From contig JAFBAS010000139.1 in assembly GCA_019247605.1 (NCBI GenBank), forward strand, positions 1 to 44,224: a stretch of 44,224 bases of DNA, given 5' to 3'. The notes beneath the pieces were generated by a model, which searched no databases, was not told where the DNA came from, and worked only from the letters and a program-made list of their open reading frames with translations. The position numbers and the translations under genes were made by a program. The first letter of the stretch is position 1; the number at the start of each line of letters is the position of its first letter. Origin of the DNA: Hyphomicrobiales bacterium (lineage in GTDB: Bacteria > Pseudomonadota > Alphaproteobacteria > Rhizobiales > Beijerinckiaceae). This document shows positions 25,938 to 33,702 of the stretch, piece after piece.

Positions 25938-28580
25938 TCAACTCGCGGCACGAGCCGCAATTGCGGCATCGGGAAAGACGCAGGTGACGACGGTGCCGCG
26001 CCCCGGCGTCGAGTCGAGCCAGACGCGTCCGCCGTGGAGCTCGACGAAGGAGCGCACGATCGACAGACCAAGGCCGAGCCCGCGATGTTTTGCGCCCGCG
26101 GTGTGGCTCTCGAAGCGGTCGAAGACCCGTTCCTTGAGTTCGTCGGGAATCCCGCGCCCTTCATCGGCGATGGTGAACACGATCTCATTGCCTCTACGCT
26201 CGGCCTTGAGGCGCACCGTCTGTCCCTTCGCCGAAAAGCCGATGGCGTTCGACAAAAGGTTGAAAAGAACCTGGCGCACCCGTTTCTTGTCGCCGACAAA
26301 GGCACCGATGTCGGCCGTGGTCGAGATCTCGAGGAGGATGCCCGCTTCCACGAGACGGTCCTGCACGCCTTCCGCGGCGGCAGCCATCGTCTCGCGCACA
26401 TCCACCGGAGCGAGCTCGAGATCCATCGAACCCTTGTCGATGGTCGCAAGGTCGAGGATGTCGGTGACGATGGCGAGAAGCGCCGCCGAAGAGCGCGAAA
26501 TATGGCCGGCGTAATCGAGCTGCCGCTGATTGAGCGAGCCGACCGTCTGGTCGCGCAAGAGCTGGCTGAAGCCGATGATGTTGGTGAGGGGCGATCGCAA
26601 CTCGTAGGACACGAGATGCACGAAGTCATCGCGCAGATTGGCAGCGCGTTCGAGCGCTTCGTTGCGCTCGCGCAACGCTCTTTCGGCCGCGACCTTGTCC
26701 GTCACGTCGGTGAAGGTGATGAGCGTCGCCCCATCCGGCAAAGGCGCGGCCGCGATGTCGAACTGGCTCTGGTCGGCACGCGACAAGCGGCGCTCCAGCG
26801 CCTTGCGCCGGTCGCTCAGCCCCGTCACGACGGCGCGCATCGCTTCCCAGGCCCTGGCGTCGGGTGCGAGCGCCTTGCACCTTTCGATGATCGCGTCGAT
26901 ATGCGGAGCCGTCGCAAGAAGCGCGGGGGCAAGATTCCAGCTTGTCTGGAAAGCGAGGTTGTGCAGCTTCAGCTTGCCGTCCGGGCCGAACACCGCGACT
27001 CCTTCCTTCAGCGTATCGAGCGTCTCGCTCTGCACGCGAGTGAGCGCCTCGAATCTCGAGGCAAGCTGCATGCGCTCCGTCACGTCGTCGAACAGATAGG
27101 TGACACCGCCTTGCGGGTTGGGCGAGGAGACGACGCGAAGCGCCCTCCCGTCCGGCGGGTACCACCAATCTTCACGCGTCTCGACGGATTGGTAGGCGGC
27201 GAGAATCTGCGCTTTCCAGCCACGGTAGTCGCCTTGCTCCGGAAGACGCCGCTCGGAGCGCAGCTTGTCGAGTATCTCGCCCTCCGTCGGTGCATTCTCG
27301 AGATAGGCATCGTCGAGCTGCCACATGTCGCGGTAGGCGCTGTTCCAGGAAACGAGGTGCTTCATGGCATCGAAGACGGCGACTGCCGTGGGCAAGCGGT
27401 CGATGAGGAGCGCATGCGCCTTCGCCTGCCGGTCGAGCGCGGCCTCGAGCGCCTCGATGTCGCTCACATCGAGCGCGACGCCTGCGCTTCCGGCGGTCCC
27501 TTGCACGCTCACCACGTCGAACAAGCGCCGCTGGCCGGCCGCCACCACATTGAGCTTCTCGTGAAAGTGTCCACCTTCGCGCAAGAGGCGCTCGCTGCGC
27601 TCACGGTCGGCGCGCTCGAGGAGCTCGAGGCCCCGCGCGACGGCATCCTCGGGAGCGGCCGCCTCGACCGAGCGCGCATAGGCCGAATTCACATAGGCGA
27701 GCCTACCCAGCCGGTCGCGCCGCCAAGCCGGGCCCGGAAATGATTCGAGCAAGGCGCGAAGGCTATCAGCTTCCTCGGTGACCTTGCGCAAGGCTTCCGA
27801 TGATCTTTGCAATTCGAGACGATCTCCCGTCGTTTCGCGTAAGCGCAACACGGCACGCCCCGCGACCGCGCGGCCTTGGGCCTCGACAAAATGGCCGCTC
27901 GTCGTCTGCATGGCGAGATCGAAGCCCTCACCTCGGCTGCGCAGCCGGTCGAGCGCGGCCTCGATGGCGGCCGCGCGGTCCGGCGCGAGCCAGGCGCCGA
28001 AGGCAAGGAGCCGATTGACGTTTGCTTGCGCGCCGAGAAAGCTCTGGTCGCCCTCTATGACTGGGGATTCGTTCTCGCCGGCCCAGACGACGAACACTTG
28101 GCGTTCCGCATTGAGGAAGAGCTTCGCGCGGTCGAGCACGGTTTCGGTTTCGGCGGCACGATCGGAGAGGGCGCGCAATCGTCTCGACCAGAAATCGCGG
28201 GCGCGAATGTGCAGCACGGCGACAGTGATCGAGAAGATGGTGAGGCCGACCACGAAGGCGGTCGAGAAGATGCCGCGCGGCTCATCCGTGAGCAAGCCGA
28301 GATCGGCGAGGCGTGTGAGGTGCTCCCCACTTTCGGCAAAGGCTTGCATCGGGAGGCAAGCGGTGAGGCCGGTGAGAAGCAGAACTCTGTTTGGAAAGGA
28401 GAAATTCGGCAGGAATGCCGCGGTGCCGGCGCGTCCGATCGCGGATTTTTTGCCTTTACCCGCGCACGCCTGCAATCTGCCGTCTCCCGCGATGAGCGCC
28501 TCGCGGCCGGCCGCCGGCCGGCGCGAATCATCTATACCGTAATTCGCGAAGCCGGACGACTTCGAACCTGTCCGGAACAC
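25938..28580 (-). CDS. divL: DivL-like PAS sensor kinase with Tyr at the phosphoacceptor position
   Basis: This is a membrane-bound kinase-family protein of up to 880 residues. A hydrophobic segment (about 66-82) and a second helix (about 105-125) precede PAS-like modules at about 275-375, 385-505 and 515-630. The HisKA segment reads VSYELRSPLTN, with Tyr659 where typical kinases have His, the hallmark of DivL. The ATPase domain looks intact (NLLSNAIGFS, DEGRGIP, GLGLGLSIV). In Caulobacter, DivL is bound by the regulator DivK and in turn controls CckA and hence CtrA. The GTG at 28580 has no Shine-Dalgarno sequence, and the first about 55 residues look poorly conserved; an ATG at 28349 would remove the first hydrophobic segment. 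Gene order (ahcY upstream, tsaE downstream) supports the call. Confidence 0.88.
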   Translation of the reverse strand: MFRTGSKSSGFANYGIDDSRRPAAGREALIAGDGRLQACAGKGKKSAIGRAGTAAFLPNFSFPNRVLLLTGLTACLPMQAFAESGEHLTRLADLGLLTDEPRGIFSTAFVVGLTIFSITVAVLHIRARDFWSRRLRALSDRAAETETVLDRAKLFLNAERQVFVVWAGENESPVIEGDQSFLGAQANVNRLLAFGAWLAPDRAAAIEAALDRLRSRGEGFDLAMQTTSGHFVEAQGRAVAGRAVLRLRETTGDRLELQRSSEALRKVTEEADSLRALLESFPGPAWRRDRLGRLAYVNSAYARSVEAAAPEDAVARGLELLERADRERSERLLREGGHFHEKLNVVAAGQRRLFDVVSVQGTAGSAGVALDVSDIEALEAALDRQAKAHALLIDRLPTAVAVFDAMKHLVSWNSAYRDMWQLDDAYLENAPTEGEILDKLRSERRLPEQGDYRGWKAQILAAYQSVETREDWWYPPDGRALRVVSSPNPQGGVTYLFDDVTERMQLASRFEALTRVQSETLDTLKEGVAVFGPDGKLKLHNLAFQTSWNLAPALLATAPHIDAIIERCKALAPDARAWEAMRAVVTGLSDRRKALERRLSRADQSQFDIAAAPLPDGATLITFTDVTDKVAAERALRERNEALERAANLRDDFVHLVSYELRSPLTNIIGFSQLLRDQTVGSLNQRQLDYAGHISRSSAALLAIVTDILDLATIDKGSMDLELAPVDVRETMAAAAEGVQDRLVEAGILLEISTTADIGAFVGDKKRVRQVLFNLLSNAIGFSAKGQTVRLKAERRGNEIVFTIADEGRGIPDELKERVFDRFESHTAGAKHRGLGLGLSIVRSFVELHGGRVWLDSTPGRGTVVTCVFPDAAIAARAAS

Positions 28581-28628
28581 CCATGCTCAAGGGCGCGTCG
28601 TTCGCCTTCGGGCTCAACCACGTTTAAG

Positions 28629-28775
28629 GGCATGGATCGCGGAGACGGCGCCCGGCCATGACGAGGGTGGGAACCCTTCAAGGCGTCATGCGCGCACTCG
28701 GTGCGCGGGCCACGCCTTCGCTCAACCGCGGCGAGAGGCATGGATGGCCGGGTCGGCGCCAGGCCGGGATGAAAG
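28629..28775. repeat. Pair of degenerate intergenic repeats with a hairpin between them
   Basis: Two similar stretches of about 37 bp (28629-28665 and 28737-28775) share GGCATGGAT, then G-rich sequence, CGGCGCC, GGCC and ATGA. Between them CGCGCAC and GTGCGCG (28691-28707) form a 7-bp hairpin with a TCG loop. They fill the 200-base gap between ahcY and divL and may carry the end of the ahcY transcript. Confidence 0.55.
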
Positions 28776-28780
28776 CAGGA

Positions 28781-30178
28781 TCAATAGCGGTAATGGTCCG
28801 CCTTGAACGGGCCGCTTTCCGACACCCCGATATAAGTGGCCTGTTCGGGACGAAGTTTCGTGAGCTTCGCGCCGATCTTCGCAAGATGCAGGCTCGCGAC
28901 TTTCTCGTCGAGGTGCTTCGGTAAGGTGTAGACCTTCTTCTCGTATTTGCCGGCCCGCGTGAACAGCTCGATCTGGGCGAGCGTCTGATTGGTGAAGGAA
29001 GCCGACATCACGAAGGAGGGGTGGCCCATCGCGTTGCCGAGATTCACGAGCCTACCCTCGGAAAGCAGGATGATGCGCTTGCCGTCGGGGAACTCGATCT
29101 CGTCGACCTGCGGCTTCACGTTGTGCCATTTGAAATTGCGCAAGCCCGAGACCTGAATCTCGTTGTCGAAATGGCCGATGTTGCAAACGATGGCGCGGTC
29201 TTTCATGGCGCGCATGTGATCGACGGTGAGCACGTCCTTGTTGCCCGTCGCGGTCACGAAGATGTCAGCGCGCGGCGCGGCATCCTCCATGGTCGTGACT
29301 TCGTAGCCCTCCATCGCCGCTTGCAGCGCGCAGATGGGATCGATCTCCGAGACCATGACGCGACAGCCAGCTTGGCGCAGCGAGGCGGCCGAGCCCTTGC
29401 CGACGTCACCGAAGCCCGCCACCATCGCGACCTTGCCCGCCATCATCACGTCAGTGCCGCGCCTGATGCCGTCGACGAGCGATTCGCGGCAACCATAGAG
29501 GTTGTCGAATTTGGACTTCGTCACCGCATCATTGACGTTGATTGCGGGGAAGAGAAGCCGCCCCTCCTTCTCCATGACGTATAGACGGTGCACCCCCGTG
29601 GTCGTTTCCTCCGAAACGCCCTTGATCGAAGAGGCGAGCTTGCCGAACCAGCCCGGCTTTTCGGAGAGCGTGCGCTTGATCAGCGCGAACAGGATTTCCT
29701 CTTCCTCCGAACCCGGCTTGCCGAGGAAGGCGGCGTCGCCCTTCTCGGCGCGAACACCCAAATGCACGAGGAGGGTTGCGTCGCCACCATCGTCGAGAAT
29801 GAGGTTCGGCATGCCACCATCCCCCCATTCGAGGATTTTGCGCGTGTATTCCCAGTAATCCTCGAGCGATTCGCCCTTCACGGCGAAGACCGGGATGCCC
29901 ATCGCCGCGATGGCGGCGGCCGCATGGTCCTGCGTGGAATAGATGTTGCACGAGGCCCAACGAATGTCGGCGCCGAGCGCCTTGAGCGTCTCGATCAGCA
30001 CGGCCGTCTGGATCGTCATGTGCAGCGAGCCCGCGATGCGCGCCCCTTTGAGGGGTTTTTTGGGCCCATATTCCTCGCGCACAGCCATGAGGCCGGGCAT
30101 CTCTGTCTCGGCGATCGCGATCTCCTTACGCCCGAAGCCGGCGAGTGTGATGTCCTTGACGACGTAATCCGTGCTCAT
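28781..30178 (-). CDS. ahcY: Adenosylhomocysteinase
   Basis: This enzyme splits S-adenosylhomocysteine into adenosine and homocysteine in the SAM cycle, relieving inhibition of methyltransferases. The protein has about 465 residues, the normal length. Visible are the N-terminal [14 protein letters not shown] and [14 protein letters not shown], the NAD-binding glycine loop [30 protein letters not shown], and the C-terminal YRY end with the conserved Lys and Tyr. The ATG at 30178 (MSTDYVVKD) is preferred to an upstream in-frame start because a GGAG lies five bases before it and the family starts there. It heads the conserved ahcY-divL-tsaE order. A candidate operator lies about 92 bases upstream. 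Confidence 0.97.
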   Translation of the reverse strand: MSTDYVVKDITLAGFGRKEIAIAETEMPGLMAVREEYGPKKPLKGARIAGSLHMTIQTAVLIETLKALGADIRWASCNIYSTQDHAAAAIAAMGIPVFAVKGESLEDYWEYTRKILEWGDGGMPNLILDDGGDATLLVHLGVRAEKGDAAFLGKPGSEEEEILFALIKRTLSEKPGWFGKLASSIKGVSEETTTGVHRLYVMEKEGRLLFPAINVNDAVTKSKFDNLYGCRESLVDGIRRGTDVMMAGKVAMVAGFGDVGKGSAASLRQAGCRVMVSEIDPICALQAAMEGYEVTTMEDAAPRADIFVTATGNKDVLTVDHMRAMKDRAIVCNIGHFDNEIQVSGLRNFKWHNVKPQVDEIEFPDGKRIILLSEGRLVNLGNAMGHPSFVMSASFTNQTLAQIELFTRAGKYEKKVYTLPKHLDEKVASLHLAKIGAKLTKLRPEQATYIGVSESGPFKADHYRY

Positions 30179-30269
30179 GGCGGCTCCGAAGGAAGGGTCG
30201 CGGGTTTTGAAAAAGGCGCCTGGAAGTGGCGGCGCGGGTGTAACAGCAAAGCTTCTGCGACGCAATCAG

Positions 30270-30289
30270 GATATAAGCATTTCTTTATG
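30270..30289 (-). promoter_or_regulatory. Imperfect palindrome upstream of ahcY, possible SahR operator
   Basis: On the minus strand CATAAAG-AAAT-GCTTATATC is an AT-rich imperfect palindrome in otherwise GC-rich DNA, about 92 bases upstream of the ahcY start. SAM-cycle genes in many proteobacteria are controlled by the ArsR-family regulator SahR, which binds AT-rich palindromes of this general form. I cannot confirm the motif here, and no sahR gene lies in the window. It could instead be part of the ahcY promoter. Confidence 0.4.
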
Positions 30290-30413
30290 CCGCTCCTTCC
30301 TTGGCGCTTTGCGCGATTCGGAGGCGACGCCATTTCCGCTTTGCGGGCCCACGCTCGGCGTGGTTCAATGAGCCTGTTTTCCGAGCGACACGCCGCAAGC
30401 CCGAGGTCCTTTC

Positions 30414-31196
30414 GTGCCGACAGACTCCTTGCCCGCCAACCCCCGCGTCGGGCTCTTTATCACCTGCCTCGTCGACCTCATCCGCCCCTCCATCGGGTTT
30501 GCGGCGGTGCGGCTTCTCGAAGAGGCGGGCTGCAGCGTCGCCGTGCCAAGCCAGACCTGCTGCGGGCAGCCAGCCTATAATTCGGGGGACCGGGTGACCG
30601 CACGCGCCATCGCAAGTCAGGTCATCGAGGCCTTCAGCGGCTTCGATTACGTGGTTGCGCCTTCCGGCTCATGCGCAGGCATGATCCGCGTGCATTTCCC
30701 CGAGCTTTTCGCCGAAGACCCCAATCTCGTCGGACCGGCGCGCGCGCTCGCCGCGAAGACCTATGAGCTCGTCTCCTTTCTGGTCGACGTGATGAAGGTC
30801 GAGCGCGTAAAGGCACGCTTCGACGGCCAGGTCACGTACCACGATTCCTGTTCGGGCCTTCGCGAGCTCGGGATTCGCGCCCAGCCGCGCAAGCTCCTTG
30901 CCGGGATGGAGGGGCTCGAGCTCACCGAATTGAAGGATGCCGATGTCTGTTGCGGCTTCGGCGGAACCTTTGCGGTGAAATACGGCGACATCTCCAACGC
31001 CATCGTCACCGAGAAAGTGCGAAAAGTGAAGGCGAGCGGCGCCCCCACCTTGCTCGCGGGCGACCTCGGCTGCCTGATGAACATGGCCGGCAAGCTCTCG
31101 CGGGAGGGCGAAAAAATCGCGGTCCGCCATGTGGCGGAGGTACTCGCCGGCATGACGGCGGAGCCGCCGATCGGCGCACCAGCGCCGAAGGGTTAG
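30414..31196 (+). CDS. LutA/GlpC-like protein with two CCG domains
   Basis: This soluble protein of 260 residues carries two cysteine-rich CCG domains. The first has CLVDLIRP and SQTCCGQPAYNSG with SGSCAGMI. The second has YHDSCSGLRELG and DVCCGFGGTFAVKYG. The family includes LutA (YkgE), part of the LutABC lactate-oxidation complex, and subunits of glycerol-3-phosphate dehydrogenase and heterodisulfide reductase. No lutB or lutC lies next to it, so its partner is unknown. The GTG at 30414 has a GAGG seven bases upstream. It is divergent from ahcY and is followed after 29 bases by a TPR protein, probably on the same transcript. Confidence 0.9.
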   Translation: MPTDSLPANPRVGLFITCLVDLIRPSIGFAAVRLLEEAGCSVAVPSQTCCGQPAYNSGDRVTARAIASQVIEAFSGFDYVVAPSGSCAGMIRVHFPELFAEDPNLVGPARALAAKTYELVSFLVDVMKVERVKARFDGQVTYHDSCSGLRELGIRAQPRKLLAGMEGLELTELKDADVCCGFGGTFAVKYGDISNAIVTEKVRKVKASGAPTLLAGDLGCLMNMAGKLSREGEKIAVRHVAEVLAGMTAEPPIGAPAPKG

Positions 31197-31225
31197 TTGG
31201 ACCCCCTTTCGTTCGTTCCGCCACG

Positions 31226-32497
31226 ATGAGCGCGACCGAGATTGAGCTTTTGGCCAGCGCGGCCTTGGCGCATCATCAGGCCGGCCGCTTCGATGAGGCC
31301 CATTCGCTTTACGAGCGCATCCTCACGGCCGACCCGGTGCATCCGACGGCCCTCGCCAACCTCGCCATGCTGCACCAGCAACGCTTCTCCTTTGCCGAAG
31401 CCGAGCGTTGGTACGCCAGGGCGCTTGCCGTTAAACGAACGCCAGAGCTACTCTCCAACCTTTCCGTGCTGCGGCGCGAGCACGGCGATCTCGCCGGTGC
31501 CGAGCGCCTCCTCATCGAGGCCTTGGCGCTCCAATCCGGCCGCGCCGAACTACTCTACAACCTCGGCACTACGCGGATCGAAGCCGGAAGGCCGGCCGAG
31601 GCTGTTGCGCCGCTCCTGCAAGCGACGCGCGATCCCGATGCGAGCCCTGAGGTCTTCGCCAATCTGGCGCGCGCTTATCTTTCCATCGGGAGACGCGAGG
31701 AGGCACTTCGCCACGGGGAAGAGGCCTTGCGGCGCAAGGATCGCCACGCCCGTGCGGCGTTCGCGGCGCGTGGCTTGCGCCCGCTCGCACCGATCGACGT
31801 CCCGCCCCTCGATCCAAGCCGCCCTGAACAAAACATCATCGCGTTCAGCCTCTGGGGCGCGAAAACGACCTATGTGGAGGGCGCGATCGCCAACGCGGAT
31901 TTGACGCGAATGCTTTATCCTGGATGGACCTGCCGCATCTATGTGGACGCCACGGTCCCGCAAGACGCGCTCGAACGGCTGCGCAAAGCCGGTGCGCAAA
32001 TCGCCATGATGGATCTCGCGCAACGCCATTACGGCCTGTTCTGGCGTTTCTTCGCGGCGGATGACCCGCAAATCCATTACTTTCTTTGCCGAGACGCCGA
32101 TTCGCGGCTCAATTCGCAAGAGGCACAAGCAACGAAAGCCTGGCTCGAATCGGGCAAACCGTTCCACGTCATGCGTGACGCCCCTTACCACATGGAGCTG
32201 ATGCTCGCCGGGCTTTGGGGTGGTGTCGGCGGAAGCTTACGCGGGATCCGCGAGTGGATCGACCGGTTCTACCGCTCGACCGAGCATCGCTGGATCGATC
32301 AGGACTTTCTGCGCCTCGAGGTCTGGCCGCGGATCTGCGAGCAGGTGTTGATCCATGACAGCAACTACCCGCTTTTCGGCTCGCGCCCCTTCCCGCCCCA
32401 GGGGCGCCTCACGCCGCCGAACCATGTGGGAGCCGGCCATCATTTGCCGGACAAGGAAGATAGTGGCGAGGCCGACCCGGAAGGCAAGAGGCGCTGA
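31226..32497 (+). CDS. TPR protein with a glycosyltransferase-like C-terminal domain
   Basis: This 423-residue protein has tetratricopeptide repeats at about residues 5-175 (HHQAGRFDEAHSLYERIL, LGTTRIEAGRPAEAVAPL, LARAYLSIGRREEALRHGEE). A C-terminal domain of about 220 residues contains AFSLWGAKTTYVEGAIAN, YPGWTCRIYVD and RDADSR, which resembles the DxD metal site of nucleotide-sugar glycosyltransferases. A surface-polysaccharide or protein-glycosylation role is plausible, but no acceptor can be named. No signal peptide or membrane helix is seen. The ATG at 31226 begins the first TPR helix directly and lacks a clear Shine-Dalgarno sequence. It converges with tsaC, six bases away. Confidence 0.78.
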   Translation: MSATEIELLASAALAHHQAGRFDEAHSLYERILTADPVHPTALANLAMLHQQRFSFAEAERWYARALAVKRTPELLSNLSVLRREHGDLAGAERLLIEALALQSGRAELLYNLGTTRIEAGRPAEAVAPLLQATRDPDASPEVFANLARAYLSIGRREEALRHGEEALRRKDRHARAAFAARGLRPLAPIDVPPLDPSRPEQNIIAFSLWGAKTTYVEGAIANADLTRMLYPGWTCRIYVDATVPQDALERLRKAGAQIAMMDLAQRHYGLFWRFFAADDPQIHYFLCRDADSRLNSQEAQATKAWLESGKPFHVMRDAPYHMELMLAGLWGGVGGSLRGIREWIDRFYRSTEHRWIDQDFLRLEVWPRICEQVLIHDSNYPLFGSRPFPPQGRLTPPNHVGAGHHLPDKEDSGEADPEGKRR

Positions 32498-32502
32498 AGA
32501 GC

Positions 32503-33579
32503 TTATCTTCCGGCTGCAGCGCGGCGCAGCCGGTCGTTGATGGCTTCGCCGAGCTCTCGCGCCGGAATCTGTGAAACTGCAATCGTTGGCGATTTTCTGC
32601 CGGCCAATATGGCATCGAGCCGGCGCAAATATCCGAAAAGGTTCGCCGCGGCTTCGGTGAGGCTTCCCGTTTCGCTCAGGTTTAGCACTGCGATCGCATG
32701 ATCGAGCCCGCGCGGCCGAAACTCCCCGAAAAGCAAGGCTGCCTCGTGCGGCTTGATCGCTCGCGCCTCGAGCCTCACCCTTGCCCGCGGCGCATAATGG
32801 GAGGCGAGCAGGCCAGGCGAGAGCGGACGAACAACATGTTTTGCGATCGACCGCCGCTTCGAGCGCTCGGCGCTGGGCGCGGAAACCGTCCCCCTTTCCC
32901 CTTCGTCCCCAAGCTCCCCGACGACGCCTTCGATCGCCTCGCGCGGAACACCCCCCGCACGCAAGAGGATCGGCGTTGACGAAAGGCACGCGATGATCGT
33001 CGATTCGAGCCCGATCGGGGTCGGTCCGCCGTCGAGCACCGCGTCGACGCGCCCGTCGAGATCGTCCATCACATGGGAAGCCTGCGTCGGGCTGACATGG
33101 CCCGAACGATTGGCCGAAGGCGCGGCGACGGGCCTTGCCGCCTTGTCGAGAAGCTCGTGGGCCAGCGGGTGCGCCGGTACGCGCAGCGCCACCGTGTCGA
33201 GTCCGGCGCGCGCAAGCTCGCACACGGTTCCTCGCGCGGCGAGCGGGACGACCAGGGTCAGGGCGCCGGGCCAAAAGGCGCGGGCAAGCGCGCGCGCCGA
33301 GGCATTGAAGCAGCCTTGTTCCAGGGCGGCGTCGAGATCGGGGAGATGCGCGATCAGCGGGTTGAAGGAGGGCCTGCCCTTCGCGGCATAAAGGGCAGCG
33401 ACCGCCCTGGGGTTCGTGGCATCGGCGCCGAGCCCGTAAACCGTCTCGGTCGGAAAGGCGACAAGACGGCCTTCACGCAAAGCACGGGCGGCCCCATCGA
33501 TTCCCGCAAGGTCGGGCCGCAGGAGCCGCGTTTCGCGAAGCGCATGGCCGGCGCGGCGGATTGACGGAGATTGCTTCAT
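32503..33579 (-). CDS. tsaC: L-threonylcarbamoyladenylate synthase, Sua5 type
   Basis: This enzyme makes threonylcarbamoyl-AMP from threonine, bicarbonate and ATP, the first step of tRNA t6A modification. The 358-residue protein has a YrdC domain (PTETVYGLGADA, KGRPSFNPLIAHL, the PSANRSG substrate loop) followed by the Sua5 linker (SPGLLASHYAPRARV) and C-terminal Sua5 domain. The length identifies the long Sua5 form rather than the short TsaC. Another t6A component, TsaE, lies in this window at 24361-25935. The ATG at 33579 is divergent from the acyl-CoA operon. Confidence 0.95.
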   Translation of the reverse strand: MKQSPSIRRAGHALRETRLLRPDLAGIDGAARALREGRLVAFPTETVYGLGADATNPRAVAALYAAKGRPSFNPLIAHLPDLDAALEQGCFNASARALARAFWPGALTLVVPLAARGTVCELARAGLDTVALRVPAHPLAHELLDKAARPVAAPSANRSGHVSPTQASHVMDDLDGRVDAVLDGGPTPIGLESTIIACLSSTPILLRAGGVPREAIEGVVGELGDEGERGTVSAPSAERSKRRSIAKHVVRPLSPGLLASHYAPRARVRLEARAIKPHEAALLFGEFRPRGLDHAIAVLNLSETGSLTEAAANLFGYLRRLDAILAGRKSPTIAVSQIPARELGEAINDRLRRAAAGR

Positions 33580-33675
33580 CGCTCAACTATCGTCTCCAGC
33601 GGATGCCGTCCTTCGCCGGCATCGATGATCGCCTTCCGCTCCGCTCGCTTGTCTTGTCAAGGGACGGAGCCTGAT

Positions 33676-33702
33676 ATGGAAGAGGAGGGCCACCTGATAT
33701 GA
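33676..33702 (+). CDS. Possible eight-codon leader cistron before the dehydrogenase gene
   Basis: An ATG at 33676 with a GGAG seven bases upstream opens an eight-codon frame (MEEEGHLI) whose TGA overlaps the dehydrogenase ATG (ATGA). The GAGGAGG that could serve the dehydrogenase lies inside this mini-frame. The arrangement could couple translation, or may be accidental. Confidence 0.25.
   Translation: MEEEGHLI

Noticed and set aside
26034-27743. Plus-strand open frame of 569 codons opposite divL
   Set aside because: It is antisense to kinase domains and has shadow composition.
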